NCBI GenBank assembly: GCA_937129145.1
Contig: CAKZMU010000031.1
Location: 1 to 64,000, forward strand
Source of the DNA: an uncultured Lacinutrix sp.
GTDB lineage: Bacteria; Bacteroidota; Bacteroidia; Flavobacteriales; Flavobacteriaceae
DNA: 64,000 bases
Direction of reading: 5' to 3'
Under the pieces are notes generated by a model that was given only the letters and a program-made list of their open reading frames with translations, searched no databases and was not told the origin of the DNA. Both the position numbers and the translations under genes were made by a program. Position 1 is the stretch's first letter, and every line of letters begins with the position of its first letter. This document shows positions 40,694 through 50,323 of the stretch, in pieces.

Positions 40694-41536
40694 TTGAAAT
40701 CAATATTATTACCTACAGATTTTTCGAAGAATTCCATCAACGCTATTAATTATGCTGTGGAATTGTTTAAAGATGAACCATGTGAATTTTATGTAATAAA
40801 CATTCAAAAGGCATCGTCGTTTGTATCGGATGATTTAATGACTATGACCTCTTCGGCAACCATTTATCATACACTTATTGATATTGCTAAGAAATCGATT
40901 AAAAATATAATAAGTGAATTAAAGGAAACGTATACAAATAACTTGCATAAGTTTTACTCGATGGTAGATTACGATAATTTTGTTGATGGTGTTAATCAAG
41001 CGTGTGAGTCTCGACACATAGACTTAATAATCATGGGTACTAAAGGCGCTTCTGGTGCCGAAAAAGTATTATTTGGCAGTAATACTGCAAGGGTGATGCA
41101 ACGTTGTGCCACGCCTGTACTTGCCATACCTGATGGTTGTAAGTTTAGTAAGTTAGACAGAATTGCTTTTACATCAAACTATTCAATAAAGTATCATAAG
41201 GAAGACCTTCAAGCGTTATTGAATGTTTCTAAACTTCATAAATCCAGTATTGATATTTTACATGTTTCAAAAGAAAAGTTAACTGAAACCCAAGAAACGA
41301 ATAAAACGTTTTTAGATGCTTATTTTAAGGGTTTAAGCCACGATTTTGTTAATCTTGAAGCATCTGATATTTTTCACGCTATTCAAGATTACATACAAAA
41401 TAATAATATAAAGATATTAGCAATGACAAGTAGGCATCATTCTTTTTTAGAGCGTCTATTTGCAAGACAATTGGTGGAAGCTTTTGCTTTCGATATTGAT
41501 ATTCCGTTTTTGGTAATGGAAAATTCAATGGAATAA
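40694..41536 (+). CDS. Universal stress protein, tandem Usp domains
   Basis: A 280-residue protein with two UspA folds. The first is well preserved: SILLPTDFSKNSINAINYAV and the ATP-loop segment MGTKGASGAEKVLFGSNTARV, a G-2x-G-9x-G-S/T type motif. The second (from about residue 150) is diverged. Family members respond to starvation, oxygen or redox stress. The start is TTG at 40694, supported by the exact family N terminus (MKSILLPTDFS). A long perfect hairpin follows. Confidence 0.92.
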   Translation: MKSILLPTDFSKNSINAINYAVELFKDEPCEFYVINIQKASSFVSDDLMTMTSSATIYHTLIDIAKKSIKNIISELKETYTNNLHKFYSMVDYDNFVDGVNQACESRHIDLIIMGTKGASGAEKVLFGSNTARVMQRCATPVLAIPDGCKFSKLDRIAFTSNYSIKYHKEDLQALLNVSKLHKSSIDILHVSKEKLTETQETNKTFLDAYFKGLSHDFVNLEASDIFHAIQDYIQNNNIKILAMTSRHHSFLERLFARQLVEAFAFDIDIPFLVMENSME

Positions 41537-41568
41537 TAATTTAGATGTATTAAAATTATTTTAACGCT

Positions 41569-41606
41569 AAAAGCTCCTTTATAAATAAAATTATAAAGGA
41601 GCTTTT
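41569..41606. terminator. Bidirectional terminator between Usp and M14 genes
   Basis: A perfect 16-base stem (AAAAGCTCCTTTATAA and its complement) with loop ATAAAA, between two convergent genes. Confidence 0.87.
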
Positions 41607-41629
41607 ATTGTTTTTTGTTTTAATGAAAT

Positions 41630-44206
41630 TTACTTTTCAGCGCCCATATAAATAGAGTTAAAAATCAATTTATAAGTGCCTCTTGGCTGCCCTCTAAACT
41701 GAGGTCTAAAGCCAAATAGTACAATATCACCATTTCCATGAGGAATGTGCATCATGGCGCTTTTATTTTTTAAATAACGCTCTTCACCCATTGCCCAACC
41801 ACTCATTAATAAGTCTTTGTCAGCATAAGAAGTGACTTCAATAACGTTAACCTTAGGAGCATCAGCAATATCTTCGGCACCACCTTCACCAGATTTTCGT
41901 TGTCTTACAGTTTGAAAAGCACGACTTCGGTTAAAAGAGGCAGCTACTTCATCCATCATTCCATAAGCTAACGGATTTTTTGTATCTACTTTCATTCTAA
42001 TAAGTGAACCTGGAATAAAGAAATTACTGGACGAAATGCTTGAAATCACATTACGTACTGGTAGTCCTAATTGCTGAATAGCCAAATCACTTGCAGAATC
42101 AAAGAACACAACCGTACCTCCAGATTTTGCATACTGGTTAATTTTTGCCATTCCATTTAAGCCAATACCACCTGTGAATTTTTCAGGCATGCTATTTTCA
42201 CGATAGCCATGTAAAATACCATTTTGACTTTGTGATGGAAAAATAACAGCACTGTATTGTGATAATTTTCCATTTTTAATGTCTTTATTGTGCAAAGTGT
42301 CAATGTCGAACTCAAATTGTTCTAGCATCCATCTCGTCCATCCTTCATCCATATTTGCTTGCCAAGATTTGTAAAGACCTACTTTTATTTTATTTAGTTC
42401 TATAACTTTAGAATTATCAATATTGCTAGCTCCTTTAAAATCCAGTCCTAACTCTTTACTTAGTTTTGACACCTCATTTTTCAAGCCTCTTTTTCCTTTT
42501 ACAACAAAAGAACCAGCTGAAAAATCATTGTAATCAGCTTTTAGTTTACTAACGGTATAACCAGCTTTTTGAAGTCTGTTTACAGCTAAAGCACTCAAAT
42601 TATCTTTATTAGAAAACATAAAATTGCCACTACCGCTAACGTTTCCTTCGTCATAGCTAAGTTTAGATGTGATTGGTTCTGTTTTAGTATTAAAAGAGTC
42701 ATTAATCTTATCAACAGTCACACCCATTTGCATAGGTAATGTCCAACCAGCCAAATCGTAAGGTGGTTGTGGTGGACCTCCTGGATACAAAAACTGGTCA
42801 GGATAATCTTGCTTTTCCATTAAATCTGTCAAATAAGGTCTAAAAGCTTGCGCACCATAAAAAATTATAGACCCAGCTTCATAGGTTTTATCACCTACAG
42901 AAAAAGAAGAAGTCGCTTTATGAGCCTCCAAACCACCTTGCATTAAAATATTTGTGAGGTTAATGGACTCACTTGGATTCCATTGGTCTTTTGGAATAAT
43001 GTATGCAAATACTTTATCTGTATCTTCAATGGCATCTTTTCCCATGTCGTAAATGTTATATAGGAATTCATCTTTCTTATCGGCAGCTAAGTCTAAAATT
43101 CCCATAGAAGCCGTCAGCATATAATCTACAGCATCCCTAAAATGCGATTCGCCACCTTCCCAAGGATATGGATAGAAAATCTCGGTACCATTAGATGGTT
43201 TTCCTCCAACATTTCTTGGTTTTTTCTTTGGGTCATAAAAACGAGGTGTAGGAGTGGAGTGGGCTACTTCGGTTAAAATTCCTACTTGGTTATGATAGTA
43301 TGGTGTGGTTCTCATACCTCCATTCCAAAACATACTAAAAGCTGTTCCAGATATTACTCCAGGCATTTTTTTCATAGCAAATCTATTTGCCATTGCTGTT
43401 CCAACAAGATTAACACCTGTAGTAACTCCTGGGTGTATGTTTGGATTTACAGGACTTCTAAAAGGCGGTAAAAATATACGCGCCCAAGCTGGAGAAGTTT
43501 GATGATGGTTATGTACAATTTGTGGATACCATTGATTGTATAAAACTGTTGTAACTGCCTTAGTTTCTGGCATGTTATTCATAAACCAATCACGGTTATT
43601 ATCATGACCAACATATTTTTGATAGAGTATAGGAGGACCAGTTGTTTCGTAAGGTGTGCCTAAGTTTTTCTTGTACCAATCCACAACAATATCAACACCA
43701 TCAGGGTTTATTACTGGAACCACAAGCGTAATAACGTTGTCTCTAATTTTTTTCATTTCTTCAGATTCTTCTGAAGCTATTCGCCACATAAGTTCTGATG
43801 TCATTTGCGCATGCGCACGTTCGGTAGCGTGCATACCTCCATCAAACCATACAATAGCCTTTCCTTCGTAGGATAGTTTTTTAGCTTCTTCAGGTGATAT
43901 TCTTGCGCGCGATAGTTTTTCGCTTATGGTTCGCCATTTGTCAAGTGATTTCATGTTTTCTTCACTCGAAATAAATAATAGTTTCATAGGTCTTCCCATA
44001 ACCGATTTTCCAATCTCAATCATTTGAACACGGTCGGTCGATGCTGCTAGTTTTTCGTAATAGTCTAGCATTTGGTCGTAATCGGCTAGTTTGTAATCGG
44101 CGCCGACTTCAAAGCCAAAAACATCGGACGGTTTAGGAATTTGGGCATTAACAGATATGCTTGCCAAAAAGAAAAGGCAAAACAAAAAGCGAAATAAATT
44201 CTTCAT
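41630..44206 (-). CDS. M14 family zinc carboxypeptidase, exported
   Basis: An 858-residue exported peptidase. A signal peptide (MKNLFRFLFCLFFLASISVNAQ) precedes the M14 catalytic domain. Zinc ligands are His and Glu in GGMHATERAH (about 120) and a later His in IVHNHHQTSP; the catalytic Glu lies in GILTEVAHSTP. A long C-terminal half includes an alpha/beta domain (about 580-760, with GGTVVFFDSASDLA and GDIVLFGFRPQFRGQ) similar to glutamine-amidotransferase-like folds. This two-part layout is typical of Bacteroidota M14 members. It probably acts in the periplasm or outside the cell. No obvious terminator separates it from the tRNA-Ser region. Confidence 0.94.
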   Translation of the reverse strand: MKNLFRFLFCLFFLASISVNAQIPKPSDVFGFEVGADYKLADYDQMLDYYEKLAASTDRVQMIEIGKSVMGRPMKLLFISSEENMKSLDKWRTISEKLSRARISPEEAKKLSYEGKAIVWFDGGMHATERAHAQMTSELMWRIASEESEEMKKIRDNVITLVVPVINPDGVDIVVDWYKKNLGTPYETTGPPILYQKYVGHDNNRDWFMNNMPETKAVTTVLYNQWYPQIVHNHHQTSPAWARIFLPPFRSPVNPNIHPGVTTGVNLVGTAMANRFAMKKMPGVISGTAFSMFWNGGMRTTPYYHNQVGILTEVAHSTPTPRFYDPKKKPRNVGGKPSNGTEIFYPYPWEGGESHFRDAVDYMLTASMGILDLAADKKDEFLYNIYDMGKDAIEDTDKVFAYIIPKDQWNPSESINLTNILMQGGLEAHKATSSFSVGDKTYEAGSIIFYGAQAFRPYLTDLMEKQDYPDQFLYPGGPPQPPYDLAGWTLPMQMGVTVDKINDSFNTKTEPITSKLSYDEGNVSGSGNFMFSNKDNLSALAVNRLQKAGYTVSKLKADYNDFSAGSFVVKGKRGLKNEVSKLSKELGLDFKGASNIDNSKVIELNKIKVGLYKSWQANMDEGWTRWMLEQFEFDIDTLHNKDIKNGKLSQYSAVIFPSQSQNGILHGYRENSMPEKFTGGIGLNGMAKINQYAKSGGTVVFFDSASDLAIQQLGLPVRNVISSISSSNFFIPGSLIRMKVDTKNPLAYGMMDEVAASFNRSRAFQTVRQRKSGEGGAEDIADAPKVNVIEVTSYADKDLLMSGWAMGEERYLKNKSAMMHIPHGNGDIVLFGFRPQFRGQPRGTYKLIFNSIYMGAEK

Positions 44207-44397
44207 AAGGTTGGTTTAAAGGTTATGCTTTATGTATAAAGCATAAATTTAAAAATTATTTAGCATTATCAATGGTTTTTAACAGGATAGTTGTTTGGTG
44301 TTGAAAGCGATGTGTGGAAAAAACAAACAATGCTACACTTGCTTTATTTTTTGTTTTACTCCAAAAGCTGAAGTAAACTTTGTTTTTTCCATAAAAC

Positions 44398-44426
44398 AAA
44401 AAACCATAACTCTCGTTATGGTTTTT
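44398..44426 (-). terminator. Terminator of tRNA-Ser
   Basis: Stem AAAAACCATAAC / GTTATGGTTTTT with a TCTC loop. The minus strand reads into a T run just after the tRNA. Confidence 0.82.
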
Positions 44427-44432
44427 CTTTTG

Positions 44433-44517
44433 CGGAGAAGGAGGGATTCGAACCCCCGGAGGTGTGACCCTCGCTGGTTTTCAAGACCAGTGCATTCGAC
44501 CACTCTGCCACTTCTCC
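44433..44517 (-). tRNA. tRNA-Ser (TGA)
   Basis: A class II tRNA with a long variable arm. Acceptor GGAGAAG pairs with CTTCTCC, the anticodon loop CTTGAAA gives anticodon TGA, and the T arm is GGGGG-type around TTCGAAT. The length of 85 bases fits tRNA-Ser. Confidence 0.95.
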
Positions 44518-44528
44518 TAATGCGGTTG

Positions 44529-44559
44529 CAAATATAGAATCCTTTTTTAATTCTGTCAA
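44529..44559 (-). promoter_or_regulatory. Promoter of tRNA-Ser
   Basis: On the minus strand TTG (44557-44559), 20 bases, then TATATTTG (44529-44536), followed by CAACCGCA. The same TATATTTGC plus GC-rich start is seen before tRNA-Met. Confidence 0.75.
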
Positions 44560-44636
44560 ACCTTTTCTTATTTATTTTTGATTTATAATAAGCCACATTT
44601 TATTATTGTTTTATCAACTTAATCTATTACTTATCA

Positions 44637-44668
44637 TTGTTGTTACTCTAAGTTATATCTATTTTTGC
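44637..44668 (+). promoter_or_regulatory. Promoter of the nitroreductase-family gene
   Basis: TTG (44637-44639), 20 bases, then TATTTTTGC (44660-44668), about 20 bases before the ATG at 44689. Confidence 0.65.
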
Positions 44669-44688
44669 ACTATAATTTTTGATATTGT

Positions 44689-45315
44689 ATGGATATTATT
44701 GAGAGATTACAGTGGCGCTATGCTACGAAAAAGTTTGATGACAAAGCAATAATTGCTTCAGATAAAATAGAGATAATTAAAGAAGCTTTTAATTTAACTG
44801 CAACATCTTATGGAATGCAACCTATTTCTTTATTAATAATAAAAGACAAAACTTTACAACAAGAATTGGTTAAACATTCAAAAAATCAAGAGCAAGTAAG
44901 TCAAGCATCTCATCTTTTGGTGTTTTGTATTTCAAATATTAATAGAAGTACAATTACTGATTATTTTGATAGAGTTAAATTGATAAGAGATACACCTGAT
45001 GAGATTTTAAATCCTTTTAAGGAGTATTTAATAGATAATTTTTCGCAAAAAAATCCAGAGGAAATAAAAGATTATTGTATTAAGCAGGCATATCTAGCAT
45101 TGGGTAACCTTTTGACTGTTTGCGCCATAGAAGGTATAGATGCCTGTCCAATGGAAGGTTTTGAGCCATCTGCTTATGATGAGTTTTTATCGTTAAAAGA
45201 GAAGGGATTAGAATCTGTATTACTAATGCCTATTGGTTATAGAGCAAAAGACGACATGTTTGCAAACTTTAAAAAAGTAAGAAAAGAAATAAGTAACAGC
45301 GTTATTGAAATGTAA
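44689..45315 (+). CDS. Nitroreductase-family NAD(P)H-dependent oxidoreductase
   Basis: A 208-residue FMN enzyme of the nitroreductase fold. Features are the N-terminal RLQWRYATKKFDDKAI (FMN phosphate contact), TATSYGMQPISLLII, the helix AYLALGNLLTVCAIEGIDACPMEG, and the C-terminal LLMPIGYRAKDDMF. NfsB-like relatives reduce nitro compounds and quinones. It is a single-gene unit with its own promoter and a terminator. The start is supported by the family's N terminus. Confidence 0.92.
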   Translation: MDIIERLQWRYATKKFDDKAIIASDKIEIIKEAFNLTATSYGMQPISLLIIKDKTLQQELVKHSKNQEQVSQASHLLVFCISNINRSTITDYFDRVKLIRDTPDEILNPFKEYLIDNFSQKNPEEIKDYCIKQAYLALGNLLTVCAIEGIDACPMEGFEPSAYDEFLSLKEKGLESVLLMPIGYRAKDDMFANFKKVRKEISNSVIEM

Positions 45316-45345
45316 AAATGGGCAACATAGTAAGTTACCCATTTT
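45315..45345. terminator. Terminator between the nitroreductase and lipoprotein genes
   Basis: Arms AAAATGGG-C-AAC and GTT-A-CCCATTTT form a stem with one mismatch. It lies between convergent genes and can act on both strands. Confidence 0.7.
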
Positions 45346-45368
45346 GTTATTTCATTGTCAATTATTGA

Positions 45369-45752
45369 TTATTGAGAGACTACTTTTTTACCGTCTGTTT
45401 TAAAATCTTCTCCCATTCCAGATACGTAACCTTTAAAAAGCATATTTTCAAAAGTACCAGTTAAACCAAAATCAATGTCTTGAGTTACGAAAGTTGCAGA
45501 TAATTTACTATCTACAATTTTAACATTATTAAGATTCATAGCTCCCATATCTGAATTTACGATACCTGTATATTCACCAGCTTCATTTTTTGAAATGGTC
45601 ATTGTAGCTGAGACGTCACCTTGCGGTGTGCCTGATATCACAAGGTTCCATTCGCCAACATAAGGGTCTGCTTTTACAACTTTTTTAGTTGAGCCGCAAC
45701 TAGTAACTAGGAATAATGCAATAAAACTTAATAATAGATGTGTTTTTTTCAT
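45369..45752 (-). CDS. Small conserved-type lipoprotein
   Basis: A 127-residue predicted lipoprotein (lipobox VTSC, Cys19). After a short linker it forms a beta-rich domain starting YVGEWNLVISGTPQGDVSAT and ending in TGTFENMLFKGYVSGMGE, resembling small lipocalin-like folds. No function is known. It is a single gene with its own terminator. Confidence 0.8.
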   Translation of the reverse strand: MKKTHLLLSFIALFLVTSCGSTKKVVKADPYVGEWNLVISGTPQGDVSATMTISKNEAGEYTGIVNSDMGAMNLNNVKIVDSKLSATFVTQDIDFGLTGTFENMLFKGYVSGMGEDFKTDGKKVVSQ

Positions 45753-45924
45753 AATGTGGTTGTTTATGAATGAAAAGTACGAAACTTTCAGTTATAAATT
45801 GATATTTGTTATCTGAAAAATATATTCATACGAAATCCTATAAATCAATTTTGAAGTGTACAATTTAATTGTAGCTTTGAATACTGAAACCTTGAACCCG
45901 AAACTTAAAACCTTAAATTTAAAA

Positions 45925-47121
45925 ATGCCTGGATTTGAATTATTTGGCGAAGCCGAACGAAAAGAACTAAACGATGTTTTAGACAATGGCGTATTAATGC
46001 GCTACGGATTTGATGGCATGCGAAATGGCCATTGGAAAGCTAAGGAATTGGAGAGTGAGTTAGAACTACAATTACAAAGCAAACATGCACAATTAGTGTC
46101 TAGCGGAACTGCAGCAGTAACCATTGCATTAGCATCAGTAGGTGTTGGTGCTGGTGATGAGGTGATTATGCCAACGTTTACGTTTGTAGCCAGTTTTGAA
46201 GCTATTATGATGCTAGGAGCAATTCCTGTTTTGGTAGATATCGATGAAACATTAACGTTGGATGTTGAATCTACAAAACAAGCCATTACACCTAAAACCA
46301 AAGCCATTATGCCAATTCATATGTGTGGTAGTATGGCAAATATGGATGCTTTACAGGATTTGTGTAATACTCGCAATTTGATTTTAATTGAAGATTCATC
46401 ACAAGCAACTGGTGCTACTTATAAAGGAAAACCTTTAGGGAGCATTGGCGATTTGGGTTGCTTATCACTCGATTTTGTAAAAATCATCACAGCTGGAGAA
46501 GGTGGAGCTGTATTGACTAATAATGAGAAATTTTATAGAAATGCCGACCATTTCTCAGACCATGGACATGACCATGTAGGAAACGATAGAGGTGCTGAAA
46601 CCCATCCGTTTTTAGGATATAATTTTAGAATTTCTGAGCTGCATGCTGCTGTTGGATTAGCGCAATTACGACGTTTGGATGAATTTGTTGCTATTCAAAA
46701 GAAAAACTATACGATTATTAGAGAAGCACTTTCTGTAATTCCTGAAGTTACTTTTAGAACTGTTCCAGAAGGAGGTGAGGAAAGCTATTCGTTTTTAAGT
46801 TTCTTTTTACCAGATTTGGAAACTGCCAGAAACGTATCAAACGCTTTTAAAGAACATGGTATTGATGCCTGTTTTCATTATTATGACAATAATTGGCATT
46901 ATATAAGAAAATGGGAGCATTTAAAAGATTTAAAGACCTTATATCCTTTATCTCAAGAAGTAAAAGAAGGTTTAAAATATCTTAAAACAAAAACCTTTGA
47001 ACAATCAGACCGTTATATTGGCAGAAATATTTCCTGCTTGATAAAGTTATCTTGGACAGAAGAAGACGTTAGGGAAAGAGCTTCAAAAATGAAGAAAATT
47101 ATTAAAGGAATCTGTTCTTAA
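45925..47121 (+). CDS. DegT/DnrJ/EryC1/StrS family aminotransferase
   Basis: A 398-residue PLP enzyme of the sugar aminotransferase family. It has SSGTAAVTIALASVGVGAGD, the Asp-containing LIEDSSQATGATYKG, and the PLP-lysine region LDFVKIITAGEGGAVLTN. The C-terminal part HDHVGNDRGAETHPFLGYNF matches the substrate loop of the family. The open frame extends 23 codons upstream, but those codons are a repetitive leader, so ATG 45925 (PGFELFGEAERKE) is chosen. Members aminate nucleotide sugars for glycan synthesis; no partner sugar gene is adjacent. Its stop overlaps that of ribB. Confidence 0.9.
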   Translation: MPGFELFGEAERKELNDVLDNGVLMRYGFDGMRNGHWKAKELESELELQLQSKHAQLVSSGTAAVTIALASVGVGAGDEVIMPTFTFVASFEAIMMLGAIPVLVDIDETLTLDVESTKQAITPKTKAIMPIHMCGSMANMDALQDLCNTRNLILIEDSSQATGATYKGKPLGSIGDLGCLSLDFVKIITAGEGGAVLTNNEKFYRNADHFSDHGHDHVGNDRGAETHPFLGYNFRISELHAAVGLAQLRRLDEFVAIQKKNYTIIREALSVIPEVTFRTVPEGGEESYSFLSFFLPDLETARNVSNAFKEHGIDACFHYYDNNWHYIRKWEHLKDLKTLYPLSQEVKEGLKYLKTKTFEQSDRYIGRNISCLIKLSWTEEDVRERASKMKKIIKGICS

Positions 47122-48275
47122 TAATTCACATACCCAACAATCTCCAAACCATAACCAATCATACCAACACGTTTGGTTTGTTGGCTATTAGATATTAATC
47201 GCAGCTTATGAATATTTAAGTCGTGCAGTATTTGTGCACCAATACCAAAATCTTTGGTGTCCATTTCTATAGCTGGAGCTTTTACTACTTTACCTTCAAG
47301 TTGAGTGTCTTTTAAAACTGCTAGGCGTTTTAATAAGTTCATGGATTGACTTTGCTGATTAATAAACACAATAGCGCCTTTACCAGCATCAGTAACTACC
47401 TTAAACATATCGTCAAGTTTTTTATCAGCATTATTGGTTAAGGTGCCAAGAATATCATTATTCACCAACGTCGAATTTATTCGTGTTAGCACAGCTTCGC
47501 TAGTATCCCAAACGCCTTTGGTTAAAGCAATATGTATTTGATTGTTAGTGGTTTGCTGGTATGCTCTTAATCGAAAACTTCCAAAGCGAGTTTCAATTTG
47601 AAAATCTTCTTTCTTTTCAATTAAAGAGTCGTGCTCCATACGGTAAGCCACCAAATCTTCAATAGACACAATTTTAATGTCAAATTTTTCGGCTACTTTA
47701 ATAAGCTGCGGAAGTCTAGACATTGAGCCATCTTCATTCATTATCTCCACAATAACACCTGCAGGTTGCAAACCTGCTAACTTTGCCAAATCTATAGCAG
47801 CTTCGGTATGTCCAGTTCTACGTAAAACGCCGCCTTGCTTTGCAACAAGAGGAAAAATATGTCCAGGACGTGCAAGTTCAAAAGGTTTGGTATCTTGATT
47901 AATTAATGCGTGAATTGTTTTTGCTCTATCACTTGCCGAAATACCTGTAGTGACACCGTTACCTCGTAAATCTACTGATACTGTAAAGGCAGTTTCCATG
48001 GGGTCGGTATTGTTATTTACCATCATACCCAATTCCAGCTCCTTACATCTGTTTTCGGTTAAGGGAACACAAATTAACCCTCTACCATGCATCGCCATAA
48101 AATTAACGGTCTCTGGTGTAATTTTTTCGGCAGCAGCAACAAAATCGCCTTCATTTTCCCTGTTCTCGTCATCTACAACAATAACAACTTTACCTAAACG
48201 AATATCGTTTATGGCTTCTTCAATAGTGTTGAGTTGTATCTTGTTGGTGTTCTTTAAAGTGTCCACTTGCGTCAT
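47118..48275 (-). CDS. ribB: 3,4-dihydroxy-2-butanone-4-phosphate synthase with degenerate GTP cyclohydrolase II domain
   Basis: A 385-residue riboflavin-synthesis protein. The N-terminal RibB domain is intact: VVDDENRENEGDF (Mg site), TGISASDRAKTI, GHIFPLVAKQGGVLRRTGHTEAA. The C-terminal half has the RibA fold, but the zinc-cysteine region, normally Cys-x10-Cys-x-Cys, reads NSTLVNNDILGTLTNNADKK (about 265-285) with no cysteine. It therefore probably makes only the butanone phosphate, and another gene must supply GTP cyclohydrolase II. It follows the LptF/G gene with a 41-base gap and may be the last gene of that operon. Confidence 0.94.
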   Translation of the reverse strand: MTQVDTLKNTNKIQLNTIEEAINDIRLGKVVIVVDDENRENEGDFVAAAEKITPETVNFMAMHGRGLICVPLTENRCKELELGMMVNNNTDPMETAFTVSVDLRGNGVTTGISASDRAKTIHALINQDTKPFELARPGHIFPLVAKQGGVLRRTGHTEAAIDLAKLAGLQPAGVIVEIMNEDGSMSRLPQLIKVAEKFDIKIVSIEDLVAYRMEHDSLIEKKEDFQIETRFGSFRLRAYQQTTNNQIHIALTKGVWDTSEAVLTRINSTLVNNDILGTLTNNADKKLDDMFKVVTDAGKGAIVFINQQSQSMNLLKRLAVLKDTQLEGKVVKAPAIEMDTKDFGIGAQILHDLNIHKLRLISNSQQTKRVGMIGYGLEIVGYVNY

Positions 48276-48316
48276 GATTATTGAATGATTGCGTAAAGAT
48301 ATGGCTTAATTGTAAG

Positions 48317-50314
48317 TTACCTAATTTGTTTTAAATCTTCTTTCATTTTCTTTTTGTAGAAATTGAAGTATAGAGGATAAAGAGGAATACCTACTAGAAT
48401 TAAAATAAATATGTTTGAAATTATGTTTCTGTCTAAAAGTTTATTAAAGTTTACTTGATTCATAAACGATTTTATCAAAGTGATTAAAAACAGTATTACT
48501 GAAATAGCTCCAATCACAATCAATACTTTCCCCAAAGTTGGAAAACCGTTGTTATTTAATATTAATCCAGCCAATAATGGGATTATGTATATAAAATATA
48601 ATTTGAAAGAGAGTTGGGAGTTTTCTACATACGAGTTTTTGTAGCGCAACGCATTTTCATAATTCTCGTTACGTAAATTACCTCCAAAGCGTAGCTCTTC
48701 TTCTGTAATACCTCTGGTATTTAAAATATTAATTGAGGTATTGCGATAGCTTTCATCTAAATCGTATTGACGGTAGTTTTTCACAATATCTATTAATTTT
48801 TTATCAGAATAACTTTTGATTTTTTCATATTCTGAAGAATTCTCATCAAGAAGTGCAGTTTCGTCTGTAGAATCATTAGTAATTCCTTTTGTTAGCATAT
48901 TTTTTAAAGGCTCTAACATGCTATCCAGTTCAAATAAGGCCCTATCTTTTGTGGCTCTATTTGTTAAATAAATACTTAAGGGCAGCATGATTATGGTTGA
49001 AGTCCACGTTGCCAATATTGGGTTTATACTATTATCCTCTGCGCTATTTTTAGCTAAAATCCCAATGAAATGATACGTAAGAAACAAGACTACAGCAATA
49101 ACAATAGGTAGTCCAATACCTCCTTTTTTAATCAATGCACCAAGAGGCGCTCCAATAAAAAATAAAATAATACAAGCAATGGCCAAAGCAAATTTTTCGT
49201 AATAAGAAATAATGTGTTTGTTTAGGTTTTTATCTTTAGTTGCTTGATTTTTAAGTTTGTTATTAATGATGTTTATACCAGAGTTTATTGTGCCTAAGGC
49301 ATTTTGAACTGTTTGGGCTTTCTCTCGGTTATTATTAAAAACGTCAATAACGCTCTCTTTTTTAAACTCTGTATTAACATTTTCGATGTCAATGTTTGTG
49401 TTAAGTGTTGGTGCCGATGATTGTGCATACAAATCAAAAGCTAGCTTATCGTAATCCTTTTTCTTTTTGGTTTTAAGTGAGTCAATGGTATATGCTAACT
49501 CATTAATGTTTAACATTGAATATCGTGCAGTCACTGTTTTGTTTTCAAAATCAACATTATCTATTTGTGCTAAATCTATGTAAAACGTATTTTTTTCGAA
49601 CGTACTCTTAACAAAAGGACGATTTTTTGTTTTTTGTTGATAATCTTTAGGTTGTAATTGTTCATGATAGCGTCCATTAAACAGTACAAGTTCTAGTACA
49701 TCGGAATCGTCATGACTTATTAACTCGCCAGTTTCAGCATTTATTACTATCCAATTCCCATCATTAGCATCGTTTTTTTTATGAACGATAACACCTTCTA
49801 AATACTGACCTCTATCACCCGTTTTATTTTTAACCTTAATATTTATTAAATCACCAATTTGGTTAAACTGCCCTTTGGCAATTGCCATTGCTGGTTTCTT
49901 TTTTGCAATATTTTTTCTGAGATTATAGAAATTAAATTCGGCAGTAGGAATAACATTATTAGCAAAGAAAAATGTAATTATTGAAAGCCCAAAAATAAAG
50001 ACACCCAAGCTCCTCATAGCTCTTTGGAGCGAGATACCTGTAGATTTCATAGCTGCAAACTCATAGTTTTCGGCAAAACCACCAAAAACCATAATGGATG
50101 ATAATAAAATGGTAAGCGGAAGCACCAAAACAATAATTCTTGGTGACACATAGAGCAAAAATTTAGCAATAATGTCCAGTTCTAAATCTTTACCTGCAAG
50201 TTCATTTATGTAAAGCCAAACAGATTGTAAAACAAAAATCAGCATGAGTATAATAAACACGCTGAAAAAGGTTTTTAAATACGTAATGAGTATGTATCTG
50301 TCTAATATTTTCAC
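48317..50314 (-). CDS. LptF/LptG family lipopolysaccharide transport permease
   Basis: A 665-residue inner-membrane protein of the YjgP/YjgQ family, part of the ABC complex that pulls lipopolysaccharide from the inner membrane. The first helices (ILDRYILITYLKTFFSVFII) and SSIMVFGGFAENYEFAAMKS are typical. The large periplasmic beta-jellyroll region and helices GAPLGALIKKGGIGLPIV follow. It is longer than E. coli LptF by a C-terminal extension with additional helices, normal for Bacteroidota. It lies 9 bases after lolA. Confidence 0.93.
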   Translation of the reverse strand: MKILDRYILITYLKTFFSVFIILMLIFVLQSVWLYINELAGKDLELDIIAKFLLYVSPRIIVLVLPLTILLSSIMVFGGFAENYEFAAMKSTGISLQRAMRSLGVFIFGLSIITFFFANNVIPTAEFNFYNLRKNIAKKKPAMAIAKGQFNQIGDLINIKVKNKTGDRGQYLEGVIVHKKNDANDGNWIVINAETGELISHDDSDVLELVLFNGRYHEQLQPKDYQQKTKNRPFVKSTFEKNTFYIDLAQIDNVDFENKTVTARYSMLNINELAYTIDSLKTKKKKDYDKLAFDLYAQSSAPTLNTNIDIENVNTEFKKESVIDVFNNNREKAQTVQNALGTINSGINIINNKLKNQATKDKNLNKHIISYYEKFALAIACIILFFIGAPLGALIKKGGIGLPIVIAVVLFLTYHFIGILAKNSAEDNSINPILATWTSTIIMLPLSIYLTNRATKDRALFELDSMLEPLKNMLTKGITNDSTDETALLDENSSEYEKIKSYSDKKLIDIVKNYRQYDLDESYRNTSINILNTRGITEEELRFGGNLRNENYENALRYKNSYVENSQLSFKLYFIYIIPLLAGLILNNNGFPTLGKVLIVIGAISVILFLITLIKSFMNQVNFNKLLDRNIISNIFILILVGIPLYPLYFNFYKKKMKEDLKQIR

Positions 50315-50323
50315 TTGGAAAAC

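Noticed and set aside
43151-43871. Plus-strand ORFs inside the M14 peptidase gene
   Set aside because: They are antisense frames of a clearly conserved peptidase with no independent motif.
44295-44596. Protein-coding frames across the tRNA-Ser region
   Set aside because: They run through the tRNA and its terminator on both strands and are translation artefacts of it.
45856-45924. Upstream extension of the DegT aminotransferase
   Set aside because: The 23 codons come from a repetitive AAACCTTGAACC-type leader and do not resemble the family N terminus.
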